This document shows, in pieces, positions 19,743-29,032 of a stretch of DNA of 64,000 bases (position 1 is the first letter of the stretch; each line of letters starts with the position of its first letter). Below the pieces are notes generated by a model. That model had not been told where the DNA came from, did no database searches, and saw only the letters and a list, made by a program, of their open reading frames with translations. The position numbers and the translations under genes were made by a program. Location of the stretch: positions 1 to 64,000 of the forward strand of contig JAKSNY010000011.1 in the NCBI GenBank assembly GCA_024399495.1. Reading direction: 5' to 3'. This DNA comes from Paludibacteraceae bacterium (lineage in GTDB: Bacteria > Bacteroidota > Bacteroidia > Bacteroidales > Paludibacteraceae).

Positions 19743-21508
19743 TGGAAGTAACAAGGCTTTTTGATATTTTAGACAGATACAAGGAGATAAAGCCTAATCA
19801 AGAAATAGCTCTATCTTACAAGAGAGAAGGACAATGGATTAATTATAGTTTGGACGATTACATCACCAAAACAAACTATATAAGTTCCGGATTGCTGTCC
19901 ATCGGGGTAAAAAAAGGAGACCGCATAGCGATTATCAGTTCCTCCAGACCGGAATATAATATGATTGATATGGGTATTATGCAAATAGGTGCCATTACAG
20001 TGCCTATTTATCCTACCATAAGTGCCGATGACTACAATTACATATTAAATCACGCCGAAATATCTTACGTTTTCTCTGAAGGAGAGGAATTATTGCGTAA
20101 AATAGAGAGTATTCTTCCTACTGTGCCATCTATTAAAGGAATCTACACTTTTAAAGACAGAGGACGACATAAATATCTTGCAGAGTTACTTGAATTGGGA
20201 GAATCACAATACGAGGCTAAAAAAGCTGAAATTGAAAAGATTAAGACATCTATAGGTGAAGATGACACTGCCTGCATAATATACACATCGGGAACAACAG
20301 GGCTACCCAAAGGCGTTATGATTACTCATAAGAACATTCTTATGCAGGTTAAAGTAACCGCTCAGATTCCCGCCGATTGGAGTGACACTGCATTCAGTTT
20401 CCTACCATTATGCCACGCATACGAAAAACTGATGGTATATATGTACCAATACAGGGGTATGTCTATTTATTATGCGGAGAGTTTAGGCACTATAACAGAG
20501 AATATCAAGGAGGTTAATCCCACTATAATGACTTGTGTGCCACGTGTACTTGAAAAGATTTACGACAAGATTTTCTCTGCCGGAAAAAAACTTCCTTATG
20601 CTAAAAGACAAATATATTATTGGGCTATAAAACTTGCCTTGGAATATAAAAAGGATTTGAATCCTGCATCTGCCGCCATATATAAGATAGCAGACAAGTT
20701 AGTGTATTCCAAGTGGAGAGAGGCGATTGGAGGTCATTTTGACACTATTGTGTCTGGAGGAGCCGCTTTACAGCCAAGGCTTGCCGCTTTCTTCACCGCC
20801 ATAGGAATGCCTATATTTGAGGGATACGGACTTACAGAAACCGCTCCGGTAATTGCCGTAAGCACTAAAGAACCGGACGGATTGGCTTTTGGTACTGTAG
20901 GTAAGCCACTGAGAGGCGTAGAGGTTAAACTTGGCCCTGAAACAAATGAGATAATTTGCCGCGGAGACAATGTTATGAAAGGCTATTATAAGGCACCGGA
21001 TTTAACTGCACAGGTAATAGATAAGGATGGTTGGTTCCATACTGGTGATACAGGCAGATTTACTGAGGCAGGTCAGCTTGTAGTTACAGGCAGACTTAAG
21101 GGTATATTCAAAACATCGATGGGAAAATACATAAACCCATTTGTCATAGAGGAAAAGTTCTCTCAATCGCCATTTATAGATAATATTATGGTTGTGGGTG
21201 AAAATCAGAAATTTGCAGCAGCCATAATTTCTCCAAGTTTCCATTTCCTGAAATCTTGGTGCAAATCTCATAAAATTCATTACACATCTGATGCGGTCAT
21301 TATTGAAGACGAGCGTGTAAAGGCAAGAATTAACGAAGAGGTTAAGAAATATAATCAGAAACTTGGTGAGACAGAAAAAATCAAGAGAATAACACTTGTT
21401 CCCGAAGAGTGGACTGTTAAAAATAAGCTACTAACCCCTACTCTAAAGGTTAAAAGACCTGAAATAATGAATAAATACAAAGAAGAAATTGAAAAAATGT
21501 TCCAATAA
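19742..21508 (+). CDS. Long-chain acyl-CoA ligase (AMP-forming)
   Basis: A 588-residue ANL-superfamily enzyme that activates fatty acids to acyl-AMP and acyl-CoA. The P-loop YTSGTTGLPKGVMITH is near residue 181, GYGLTETAP near 361 and the hinge GWFHTGDTGRF near 433. It overlaps atpG by one base and so probably belongs to the ATP synthase transcription unit. No terminator hairpin is visible after it. Confidence 0.93.
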   Translation: MEVTRLFDILDRYKEIKPNQEIALSYKREGQWINYSLDDYITKTNYISSGLLSIGVKKGDRIAIISSSRPEYNMIDMGIMQIGAITVPIYPTISADDYNYILNHAEISYVFSEGEELLRKIESILPTVPSIKGIYTFKDRGRHKYLAELLELGESQYEAKKAEIEKIKTSIGEDDTACIIYTSGTTGLPKGVMITHKNILMQVKVTAQIPADWSDTAFSFLPLCHAYEKLMVYMYQYRGMSIYYAESLGTITENIKEVNPTIMTCVPRVLEKIYDKIFSAGKKLPYAKRQIYYWAIKLALEYKKDLNPASAAIYKIADKLVYSKWREAIGGHFDTIVSGGAALQPRLAAFFTAIGMPIFEGYGLTETAPVIAVSTKEPDGLAFGTVGKPLRGVEVKLGPETNEIICRGDNVMKGYYKAPDLTAQVIDKDGWFHTGDTGRFTEAGQLVVTGRLKGIFKTSMGKYINPFVIEEKFSQSPFIDNIMVVGENQKFAAAIISPSFHFLKSWCKSHKIHYTSDAVIIEDERVKARINEEVKKYNQKLGETEKIKRITLVPEEWTVKNKLLTPTLKVKRPEIMNKYKEEIEKMFQ

Positions 21509-21531
21509 TTCATATTTTTAATTTTTTTTCA

Positions 21532-21539
21532 TATCTTTG
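21532..21539 (+). promoter_or_regulatory. -7 box TATCTTTG before the ECF sigma factor gene
   Basis: An exact TAnnTTTG site lies 69 nt upstream of the start codon, in the T-rich sequence after the acyl-CoA ligase gene. Confidence 0.6.
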
Positions 21540-21607
21540 TGCTGTTTAACCATAAAATCATTGCCTATAAGTCAAACACTTTACCCCATCAACTGCATAA
21601 GTAAAGT

Positions 21608-22192
21608 ATGACATTGTTACAGGAAATGTCTGATCAGGATTTGGTCAGACTTTACGCAGAAGGCAATAATGACGCTTTCAGGCATCTTTTATTCAGGCAT
21701 AAGGATTACATTTATTCTTATATCTACTCTTTCATTCATAACCATGATGATAGTAACGACATTTTTCAGGAGTTATTCATTAAGGTAATATCCTGTATTA
21801 GGAATAAGAACTACAATGAAGAGGGCAAATTCCGTAATTGGGTACTACGTATTGCTCATAACATGGTGATGGACTACCTTAGGGCTTCTGTGGCAAGCAC
21901 TACCGTATCTGCAGAAAATGAGGATTTTACGCTACTTAACAATAAAGACATTTGTGACGGAAATATAGAGGATTCCATTGTTGATGAGCAAATTAACACA
22001 GATATAATAAAACTAGTCCACCTACTGCCTGAAAACCAACGTGAGGTTGTATATATGCGTTATTATAAAAACATGAGTTTCAAGGAGATATCAGACAAGT
22101 TAGGGTGCAGTATAAACACCTCATTAGGACGTATGCATTATGCAATACTCAATATGAGAAAAATGGCAAAAGAAAATAAAATGCTCTACTAA
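21608..22192 (+). CDS. ECF-type sigma-70 family factor
   Basis: A 194-residue alternative sigma factor. Region 2 (about residues 20-90) contains DDSNDIFQELFIKV and the melting segment GKFRNWVLRIAHNMVMDYLR. Region 4 (about 135-190) contains the HTH LPENQREVVYMRYYKNMSFKEIS. No anti-sigma gene follows; instead there is a small ORF. Targets are unknown. Confidence 0.92.
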   Translation: MTLLQEMSDQDLVRLYAEGNNDAFRHLLFRHKDYIYSYIYSFIHNHDDSNDIFQELFIKVISCIRNKNYNEEGKFRNWVLRIAHNMVMDYLRASVASTTVSAENEDFTLLNNKDICDGNIEDSIVDEQINTDIIKLVHLLPENQREVVYMRYYKNMSFKEISDKLGCSINTSLGRMHYAILNMRKMAKENKMLY

Positions 22193-22246
22193 ACAATATA
22201 TGTTTTGTTATTCCGTTATATAGGTAAATACATAAATTATTTGCCT

Positions 22247-22426
22247 ATGACAAACAACTATCACCACTCTTCCTCTTATTTTACATCAAATTTCGTTCCT
22301 GCAGAATTGTTGTCGCCAAAACAAAGCACTATTGATGCAATATTGGCATTTGCAGAAAATTATTCGTATCTTTGCAATAAAAATATGAATTATGAGTTTA
22401 ATAGCGCCTTCACTACTTTCAGCTGA
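22247..22426 (+). CDS. Small conserved-looking protein downstream of the sigma factor
   Basis: A 59-residue product (MTNNYHHSSSYF...) is rich in Asn/Ser/Tyr in its first half, with a helix-like STIDAILAFAENY segment. The frame is open upstream to 22205, but the Met at 22247 is a natural start. Its last 35 nt overlap the rpe start in another frame, and the rpe -7 box lies inside it. The position, close behind an ECF sigma gene, suggests a linked role, but I cannot name the family. Confidence 0.5.
   Translation: MTNNYHHSSSYFTSNFVPAELLSPKQSTIDAILAFAENYSYLCNKNMNYEFNSAFTTFS
22367..22374 (+). promoter_or_regulatory. -7 box TATCTTTG for rpe, inside the preceding small ORF
   Basis: An exact TAnnTTTG match lies 17 nt before the rpe ATG. 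A TTTG at 22349-22352 is closer than normal for a -33 box. Confidence 0.55.
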
Positions 22427-23042
22427 TTTTGCACACTTGGCTGCTGATATTGAAATGATTAACAGCAGTGAGGCTGATATGCTCCATCTTGATATTATGG
22501 ATGGGGTTTTTGTACCTAACATATCGTTTGGTTTCCCTGTTATAGAGTCTTTTAAAAACATCTGCAAAAAGCCGATGGATGTTCACCTTATGATAGTGGA
22601 GCCGGATAAGTTCATAGATAATTTTGCCAAGATTGGAGCAAGTTACATAAATGTACACTATGAGGCTTGCACTCACCTGCACCGCACTATTCAAAAAATA
22701 AAAGCCACCGGTGCCAAGGCTGCAGTTACACTTAATCCGCACACACCTGTATCTCTGCTTGAAGATATTGTAAATGATGTGGATATGGTGCTTCTTATGT
22801 CTGTAAATCCGGGTTACGGCGGGCAGAAGTTCATAGAGAACACGCTTAACAAATGTGTTCAGCTTAGAGAGCTTATTGCACGTAAAAACTCAAAGGCTCT
22901 TATTGAGATTGACGGTGGCGTAAACCTTGAAACAGGTAAAAGGCTTGTTGAGTGCGGAGCAGACGCACTTGTGGCTGGTAATTTCGTGTTTAAATCTCCT
23001 AACCCGATTGTTACAATACATGAGTTGAAACAATTACGGTGA
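22392..23042 (+). CDS. rpe: Ribulose-phosphate 3-epimerase
   Basis: A 216-residue TIM-barrel enzyme of the pentose phosphate pathway that interconverts D-ribulose 5-phosphate and D-xylulose 5-phosphate. The metal/catalytic blocks HLDIMDGVFVPNISFG (near residue 32) and MSVNPGYGGQKF (near 136), and the phosphate-binding GGVNLETG...AGNFVF end, are intact. Confidence 0.95.
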   Translation: MSLIAPSLLSADFAHLAADIEMINSSEADMLHLDIMDGVFVPNISFGFPVIESFKNICKKPMDVHLMIVEPDKFIDNFAKIGASYINVHYEACTHLHRTIQKIKATGAKAAVTLNPHTPVSLLEDIVNDVDMVLLMSVNPGYGGQKFIENTLNKCVQLRELIARKNSKALIEIDGGVNLETGKRLVECGADALVAGNFVFKSPNPIVTIHELKQLR

Positions 23043-23131
23043 TTCGGTGATTTGGTGATGCGTCATACATCATACATCATACATCATACATCATACATCA
23101 TCATACATCATACATCATACATCATACATTA
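23041..23131. repeat. Mixed 8-mer and heptamer tandem repeat
   Basis: GGTGATTC/GGTGATGC-type 8-bp units pass into about nine ATCATAC units (one with an extra TCA). The same order of the two repeat types recurs at 60281-60345. Confidence 0.9.
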
Positions 23132-23138
23132 AGCATTT

Positions 23139-24377
23139 ATGCACACATATCCATTCTTAAAAATAACTATTCCTTTTGTTGTGGGAATCATAATCGGCTG
23201 GATAACATTAAGTTATACAGCCGCTATTTTATTTGCCGCATCGGGGTTATTAGTTTGGATTTTAGGAATTTTATGTGAGCATAAAGAGATTTATAACAAC
23301 CGCCACATTAAAGGGATAGCACTGTCGCTACTGCTTACTGCAAGCGGAATAGCTGCATATAACGCTTCGCTGCCAACTGAGCTTGCAGGTATTAAACAGG
23401 TGTCATCTTACCAGATATATAAATTAAACAAAAACGCCACCCCATCTGCCTTTGAAATAAAAGCCTTGCAAATAAGGGAAAACCTGATAGACATATACAA
23501 GGCTCATATTTCTGATGGTAACGTAGGCGTAATATCAGCCCTTACACTTGGCAAGAAAGATGACCTTAGCAGAGACACCCGACAGATATTCTCACTTGCA
23601 GGCGGCTCTCACGTGCTTGCTGTAAGCGGTCTGCACGTAGGCATAATATATGCCATAATTTTAGGATTACTGTCGTTTATACCACACTCACAGATTGGAA
23701 ACATTACAAGACACTCCATTGTTATATTGTGCCTTTGGTTTTATGCGTTTATTTGCGGACTGCCTGCAAGCGTAGTACGTTCAGCATTTATGTTTTCTCT
23801 TATATCGGGGTCATACATACTTGGAAAAAGCAATTACAGCCTTAATGCAGTGTTTGTATCGGCATTCTTTATGCTGCTGTATAAGCCTCTGTATCTGTTT
23901 GATATAGGTTTTCAACTGAGTTATGCGGCTGTTATAAGCATTCTTATTTTCTATCCTAAACTATACTCAATGCTTAAATTCCAAAACAAGATAATGGTTT
24001 GGATTTGGGGCATGATTTGCGTATCGGCGGCGGCACAAATAGGAACCTTACCCATCACTGTCTATTATTTTCACCAAATACCTGTATATAGTATCTTTAC
24101 AAATTTTATAGTGGTACCGGCAGCGTTTATAATTATTTACATTGCACTGGCACTACTGATTTTCAGCGTTTTACCACCTGTTGCAATGCTTATTGGAAGG
24201 CTTGCAGACCTTATAACGGAATTGCTATGCAACGGCGTTGAAGGAATAGTTAACCTACCGTACTCCGTAATCTCTGACATTCACATTGATTTTTATGTGG
24301 TATTACTGTTATTCGCCATCATTTTTGCCTCTTATTATATAATATTTTCAGCAAAAATTCGTAACTTTGTGGGTTAA
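23139..24377 (+). CDS. ComEC/Rec2-type DNA uptake channel, short form
   Basis: A 412-residue polytopic membrane protein. The Competence domain is recognisable by AVSGLHVGIIYAII near residue 165 and multiple hydrophobic segments to the end. An N-terminal DUF4131-like part precedes it. The C-terminal metallo-beta-lactamase-like nuclease domain found in full-length ComEC (about 700 residues) is absent; no remnant is seen downstream, where nrnA begins. Its role is presumably in DNA transport across the inner membrane. Confidence 0.85.
   Translation: MHTYPFLKITIPFVVGIIIGWITLSYTAAILFAASGLLVWILGILCEHKEIYNNRHIKGIALSLLLTASGIAAYNASLPTELAGIKQVSSYQIYKLNKNATPSAFEIKALQIRENLIDIYKAHISDGNVGVISALTLGKKDDLSRDTRQIFSLAGGSHVLAVSGLHVGIIYAIILGLLSFIPHSQIGNITRHSIVILCLWFYAFICGLPASVVRSAFMFSLISGSYILGKSNYSLNAVFVSAFFMLLYKPLYLFDIGFQLSYAAVISILIFYPKLYSMLKFQNKIMVWIWGMICVSAAAQIGTLPITVYYFHQIPVYSIFTNFIVVPAAFIIIYIALALLIFSVLPPVAMLIGRLADLITELLCNGVEGIVNLPYSVISDIHIDFYVVLLLFAIIFASYYIIFSAKIRNFVG
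24362..24369 (+). promoter_or_regulatory. -7 box TAACTTTG before nrnA
   Basis: An exact TAnnTTTG match overlaps the 3' end of comEC, 28 nt before the preferred nrnA ATG at 24398. Confidence 0.6.
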
Positions 24378-24397
24378 ATGTGTATAATCATTACCCA

Positions 24398-25411
24398 ATG
24401 ATAACCAAAATAATACCTGAAGAGAAGATTATTGCCGTATTAAAACTTATTAACAAGGCAAAAAATATTGTTATAGTATCTCACAAGAGACCAGATGGGG
24501 ATGCTATAGGTTCATCACTTGGCTTGTATCACTTTCTTGCAACCAAAGGGAAAGATGTCTCTGTTATATTACCCGATGCCATACCTGGCTATATGTATGC
24601 CCTGCCATCAGCAGACGGCATTGTCTTTTATGACAATCAAATGACAAAGGCACAGGAGCTTATAAACAGATGTGATTTGCTTTTCTGTCTTGATTTCAAT
24701 ACACTTGACAGGATTGGCAAATTATCTGCTTCTGTAAACGAAAGCAAGGCAAAAAAAATTCTAATGGACCATCACCTACATCACGATGAATTTTGCGATG
24801 TAATAATATCTCATCCGGAAGTATCATCCGCCAGCGAACTTGTATTCCGTCTTATATGCCGTATGGGGTATTTTGCTGATATGACATTAGAATCTGCACA
24901 ATGTATCTGTGCCGGCATGATGACAGACACAGGAGGCTTAGCCTACAACGCAAACAGTCCCGAGGTGTACGCAATAATGGAAGAGTTGATAAAGAAAGGA
25001 GTTGATAAAGACGCACTATATCGCAAATTATTTAACAACTATTCAGAAAACAGAATGAGACTTATGGGATATATGCTTTATGAAAAGATGAAGATATACC
25101 CAGAATACCATACTGCAATACTTACGTTGAGCTATAATGAAATGTTAAAGTTCAACTATAAACCTGGTGATAGTGAGGGATTTGTAAATATACCTCTCTC
25201 TATAGACCACGTGTTTTGCAGCATATTTATAAAAGAAGAGAAGGAGTGCATGAAACTGTCGTTCCGCTCACAAGGTGATTTTGACGTAAACAAGATGGCA
25301 AACGAGCTGTTTGGTGGTGGCGGGCATAAGAATGCATCGGGTGCCGATTATAAAGGCACTATGGCAGACGCACTTAAAATAGTGGAGGACGCACTTCCGA
25401 AATATATTTAA
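24398..25411 (+). CDS. nrnA: DHH-family oligoribonuclease/pAp phosphatase (NrnA-like)
   Basis: A 337-residue phosphoesterase that degrades nano-RNA and/or dephosphorylates 3'-phosphoadenosine 5'-phosphate. DHH motifs are RPDGDAIGSSLG (near residue 33), DFNTLDRIG, the DHHLHHD signature near 126 and the C-terminal DHHA1 block GGGGHKNASGA near 310. A GTG start at 24380 is possible, but ATG 24398 suits the promoter better. Confidence 0.9.
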   Translation: MITKIIPEEKIIAVLKLINKAKNIVIVSHKRPDGDAIGSSLGLYHFLATKGKDVSVILPDAIPGYMYALPSADGIVFYDNQMTKAQELINRCDLLFCLDFNTLDRIGKLSASVNESKAKKILMDHHLHHDEFCDVIISHPEVSSASELVFRLICRMGYFADMTLESAQCICAGMMTDTGGLAYNANSPEVYAIMEELIKKGVDKDALYRKLFNNYSENRMRLMGYMLYEKMKIYPEYHTAILTLSYNEMLKFNYKPGDSEGFVNIPLSIDHVFCSIFIKEEKECMKLSFRSQGDFDVNKMANELFGGGGHKNASGADYKGTMADALKIVEDALPKYI

Positions 25412-25430
25412 GTTTAGGAGTACAAGATGG

Positions 25431-25455
25431 ATGTATGATGTATGATGTATGATGA
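25431..25455. repeat. Heptamer repeat (ATGTATG)n
   Basis: Three copies plus partials lie in the 121-nt gap between nrnA and the phosphoglycerate mutase gene. The rest of that gap shows no clear promoter. Confidence 0.8.
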
Positions 25456-25532
25456 GGAGCCGTAGGCGACAGAGGGCGTATTAGTATGGCGATATAACAT
25501 ATTATAGAAGACTAAATAGAATTAGAGTATTA

Positions 25533-26738
25533 ATGAAGCATATTATAATTTTAGGCGATGGTATGGCGGACGAGCCTATTTCTAAATTAGGTGGGAAGAC
25601 CGTTATTGAGGCTGCCAATACCCCATATATGGATTTGCTGGCAAAGAACGGCAGATGCGGAACCTTTGCAACCGTACCTGACGGATTCAAGCCAGGCAGC
25701 GAGATTGCAAATATGGAGGTTTTGGGCTATAGTGTTGCCAAGTGTTTTGAGGGGCGTGGTTCACTTGAAGCCGCAAGCATGGGCGTGGATATAAAACCAG
25801 GTGAGATGGCAATGAGGTGTAACCTTATTTGCATCGAGGGTGATAAAATAAAGAACCACTCTGCCGGCTATATTTCAACAGAGGAGGCAAAAGTCCTTAT
25901 TGAGTACCTGCAGGAGAAACTTGGAGGAGATATTTTCTCATTCCATAACGGCATAACATTCAAGCACTTGCTTAAAATGAAAGGTGGAGACAAACGTATT
26001 ACATGCACCCCACCTCACGATGTTCCCGGCACTCCGTTCAAGGACGTAATGATAAAGGCAAACTGCCCTGAGGCACAGAATACGGCAGACCGTCTTAATG
26101 AACTCACCCTTAAATCAATGGAACTGCTTAAAGACCACCCTATCAATAAAAAACGTATAGCAGAGGGCAAAGACCCTGCCAACAGTATTTGGGTATGGTC
26201 TCCTGGTTACAAGCCAAGCATGCAGACATTGGCTCAGAAATACGGCATTAAAAGCGGTTCAGTAATTTCCGCTGTGGATTTGATTAAGGGCATAGGCATA
26301 TATGCAGGGTTAAAGAGCATAGATGTAGAGGGTGCAACAGGTCTTTATGACACCAACTATGAGGGCAAGGCAAGGGCTGCCATAGAGGCTCTTAAAACCG
26401 ATGATTTTGTGTTTCTGCACGTTGAAGCCAGCGATGAGGCAGGTCATGAGGGAGATATAGACCTAAAGGTAAAGACGGTGGAATACCTTGACAGCCGTAT
26501 TATAGGACCAATATACAATGAGGTTAAGGATTGGAAAGAGTCTGTAACCATAGCAGTGTTGCCAGACCACCCTACGCCATGTGCCATCAGAACACACACA
26601 AACAAGCCTGTTCCGTTCATTATCTACAGGCCTGGAATGACACCTGATGACACACAATTTTACAGTGAAAAAGAGGCTCAGAAAGGAGCGTATGGACTTA
26701 TAAAAGGAGAGGAATTTATTAAACAAGTGCTGAATTAA
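25533..26738 (+). CDS. apgM: Cofactor-independent phosphoglycerate mutase, archaeal type
   Basis: A 401-residue alkaline-phosphatase-superfamily enzyme of glycolysis interconverting 3- and 2-phosphoglycerate. Metal ligands are visible in ILGDGMADEPI at the N-terminus and LHVEASDEAGHEGD (near 291) and LPDHPTPCAIRTHT (near 349) toward the end. The ApgM form (about 400 residues) is clearly different from GpmI (about 510). Confidence 0.93.
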   Translation: MKHIIILGDGMADEPISKLGGKTVIEAANTPYMDLLAKNGRCGTFATVPDGFKPGSEIANMEVLGYSVAKCFEGRGSLEAASMGVDIKPGEMAMRCNLICIEGDKIKNHSAGYISTEEAKVLIEYLQEKLGGDIFSFHNGITFKHLLKMKGGDKRITCTPPHDVPGTPFKDVMIKANCPEAQNTADRLNELTLKSMELLKDHPINKKRIAEGKDPANSIWVWSPGYKPSMQTLAQKYGIKSGSVISAVDLIKGIGIYAGLKSIDVEGATGLYDTNYEGKARAAIEALKTDDFVFLHVEASDEAGHEGDIDLKVKTVEYLDSRIIGPIYNEVKDWKESVTIAVLPDHPTPCAIRTHTNKPVPFIIYRPGMTPDDTQFYSEKEAQKGAYGLIKGEEFIKQVLN

Positions 26739-26790
26739 ACTTTTCACCGATTCACCGATTAACCGATTAAACAATTAAACAATTAAACAA
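26739..26790. repeat. Repeat of 8-mer type (CACCGATT / AAACAATT)
   Basis: Units CACCGATT, AACCGATT and AAACAATT repeat across the gap between apgM and thrC. Confidence 0.85.
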
Positions 26791-26795
26791 ATTAT

Positions 26796-28109
26796 ATGAA
26801 ATATTATAGTACAAACAAAAAAGTATCGGGAGTAACGCTTGAAGAGGCGGTAGTTAAAGGTCTTGCAAGCGATAAAGGGCTTTTTATGCCCGATGAGATT
26901 ATTACATTGCCACAGAGTTTCTATGACAACATAGATAAAATGACATTCCAAGAGATTGCATTCACCGTAGCGTGTGCCTTCTTTGGTGAGGACGTGGAGG
27001 CATCGGGATTAAAGAAAATAGTGTATGACACCCTATCGTTTGATGTACCTCTTGTAAAAATTGAGGATAACATTTACTCACTTGAACTGTTCCACGGTCC
27101 TACCCTCGCGTTTAAAGACGTAGGTGCCCGTTTTATGTCCAGATTACTTGGATATTTCATAAAAAAAGAGAATAAAGGCGGTCTTGTGAATGTTCTTGTG
27201 GCTACAAGCGGAGATACAGGCAGTGCCGTTGCGAATGGCTTTTTAGGGGTTGATGGAATACGTGTATTCGTGCTATATCCTAAAGGCAAAGTGAGCAAAA
27301 TTCAGGAGTGCCAGTTCACAACCCTTGGAAAGAACATAACAGCACTTGAGGTGGACGGTAATTTTGACGATTGCCAACGCCTTGTAAAGAGTGCCTTTAT
27401 GGATGCAGAGCTCAATGCCAATATGAAACTAACATCAGCCAACTCCATTAACGTGGCAAGGTTTCTGCCTCAGGCATTCTACTATTTCTACGGCTATGCC
27501 CAACTAAAGAGACTTGGACTTGCAGAAAACTCTGTTATATGCGTGCCAAGCGGTAACTTTGGCAATATTACGGCAGGTCTGTTCGGCAAAAAGATGGGAT
27601 TGCCTGTAAAACGCTTCATAGCAGCCAACAATAGCAACGATATATTCCTGCAATACTTAAACACAGGCGTCTATACCCCACGTCCGTCAATACCTACACT
27701 TGCTAATGCAATGGACGTAGGCGACCCAAGCAATTTTGCACGTGTACTTGACCTTTACAAAGGCTCTCACAAGGCTATTTGCAGCGAGATATCGGGTTGC
27801 CGTTACTCCGATGAGCAGATTGCCACCGCCATGCGTAACTGCTACAAGGCTAACGGATACATACTTGACCCTCATGGGGCATGCGGATGGCAAGCACTTA
27901 AAGACGGTCTTAAACCAGGCGAGACAGGCATATTCCTTGAAACCGCCCACCCTGCCAAATTCCTTGACAAAGTGGAATCCATACTTGACACCAAGATAGA
28001 GATACCTCAGAAACTGCAGGAATTTATGAAGGGTACAAAACAGAGTGTCCCAATGACCAAGGAGTTTGCAGACTTCAAGCAGTTCCTGCTGAAACAGAGA
28101 ATGTTGTGA
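26796..28109 (+). CDS. thrC: Threonine synthase
   Basis: A 437-residue PLP enzyme converting O-phosphohomoserine to threonine. The PLP Lys is in FHGPTLAFKDVGARF near residue 108, and the phosphate loop is ATSGDTGSAVA near 140. The SGNFGNITAG block near 252 is also conserved. Length fits the class of ThrC found in Bacteroidota. Confidence 0.96.
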   Translation: MKYYSTNKKVSGVTLEEAVVKGLASDKGLFMPDEIITLPQSFYDNIDKMTFQEIAFTVACAFFGEDVEASGLKKIVYDTLSFDVPLVKIEDNIYSLELFHGPTLAFKDVGARFMSRLLGYFIKKENKGGLVNVLVATSGDTGSAVANGFLGVDGIRVFVLYPKGKVSKIQECQFTTLGKNITALEVDGNFDDCQRLVKSAFMDAELNANMKLTSANSINVARFLPQAFYYFYGYAQLKRLGLAENSVICVPSGNFGNITAGLFGKKMGLPVKRFIAANNSNDIFLQYLNTGVYTPRPSIPTLANAMDVGDPSNFARVLDLYKGSHKAICSEISGCRYSDEQIATAMRNCYKANGYILDPHGACGWQALKDGLKPGETGIFLETAHPAKFLDKVESILDTKIEIPQKLQEFMKGTKQSVPMTKEFADFKQFLLKQRML

Positions 28110-28148
28110 CGTGAGAAAACAACTTTTTGTTATTATTGAATATTTTTA

Positions 28149-28156
28149 TACCTTTG
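28149..28156 (+). promoter_or_regulatory. -7 box TACCTTTG before the polyferredoxin gene
   Basis: An exact TAnnTTTG match lies 52 nt before the ATG at 28209. Confidence 0.6.
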
Positions 28157-28208
28157 TGGCAAATCTAAAGAAGATAATATTCATTCATCAATTAATTACG
28201 CACCAATT

Positions 28209-28982
28209 ATGTTAAGAAAAATTAGAATTGTATTAGCGGCTGTCTTTTTTATAATGATTACGCTGCTTCTGTTTCTTCCTATAGAAACATTACAAACCTG
28301 TTTTGGTTGGATGGCAGGTCTCCAACTGCCACAGTCTGCCCTTGCACAAAATTTTATAGCGGTAATTGCGGTTGTTGTGCTGACAATCCTATTAGGTAGA
28401 GTTTATTGTTCTGTCATTTGTCCTCTTGGCGTATTTCAGGATATTGTATCTTGGATTGGAGGAAAAAGAAAAAAAGCAGACATAAATTATCATTACAAAA
28501 AAGAGAATTATTGGCTCCGTTACGGAATGTTGGTGGTATTTGCTGTTGTAATGGCATTAGGTTTTTATGAAATCGCTTGTCTGATAGCTCCCTATAGCAT
28601 TTTTAGCAATGTTATGGGCAATCTGTTTGCCCCAATACAAAATTGGATTAATCCTATACTTATTGCATCGGCGGTGATTTTAGTGGCGATTATTGTCCTT
28701 GCATGGAGAGGCGGACGTACATGGTGCAACAATATATGTCCTATAGGAACGGCTCTCAGCCTGTTCAGCCGATTCTCACTCTTCTGTCCGGTCATAAACA
28801 AGGACAAATGTGCAAATTGCGGTCTTTGTGAGAAACAATGCAAGGCATTTTGTATTGATAGTGCCAACCACAAGATAGACCACAGCCGTTGCGTTGATTG
28901 TATGAACTGCATCAACAGTTGCAACAAAGGTGCTATAAGTTACAAGTGGCACTACGCCAAACAATCTACAAAAGACAAATGA
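28209..28982 (+). CDS. Membrane 4Fe-4S polyferredoxin (NapH-like)
   Basis: A 257-residue membrane protein with about four to five hydrophobic helices. Two membrane-border motifs, VICPLGVFQD (near 75) and CNNICPIGTA (near 177), are typical of NapH/CcoG-like quinol-linked ferredoxins. Two 4Fe-4S clusters follow near the C-terminus (CANCGLCEKQC near 198 and CVDCMNCINSC near 223). It probably moves electrons between the quinone pool and soluble carriers; the partner is not in this window. A strong terminator follows directly. Confidence 0.85.
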   Translation: MLRKIRIVLAAVFFIMITLLLFLPIETLQTCFGWMAGLQLPQSALAQNFIAVIAVVVLTILLGRVYCSVICPLGVFQDIVSWIGGKRKKADINYHYKKENYWLRYGMLVVFAVVMALGFYEIACLIAPYSIFSNVMGNLFAPIQNWINPILIASAVILVAIIVLAWRGGRTWCNNICPIGTALSLFSRFSLFCPVINKDKCANCGLCEKQCKAFCIDSANHKIDHSRCVDCMNCINSCNKGAISYKWHYAKQSTKDK

Positions 28983-29017
28983 GGGTGGTTGAACTGAATC
29001 AACCACCCTCTTTTTTT
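28981..29017 (+). terminator. Intrinsic terminator after the polyferredoxin gene
   Basis: GAGGGTGGTTG and CAACCACCCTC form a perfect 11-bp stem with an 8-nt loop, followed by seven T. The stem begins at the stop codon. Confidence 0.95.
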
Positions 29018-29032
29018 AACAAAGGTCTGAAA

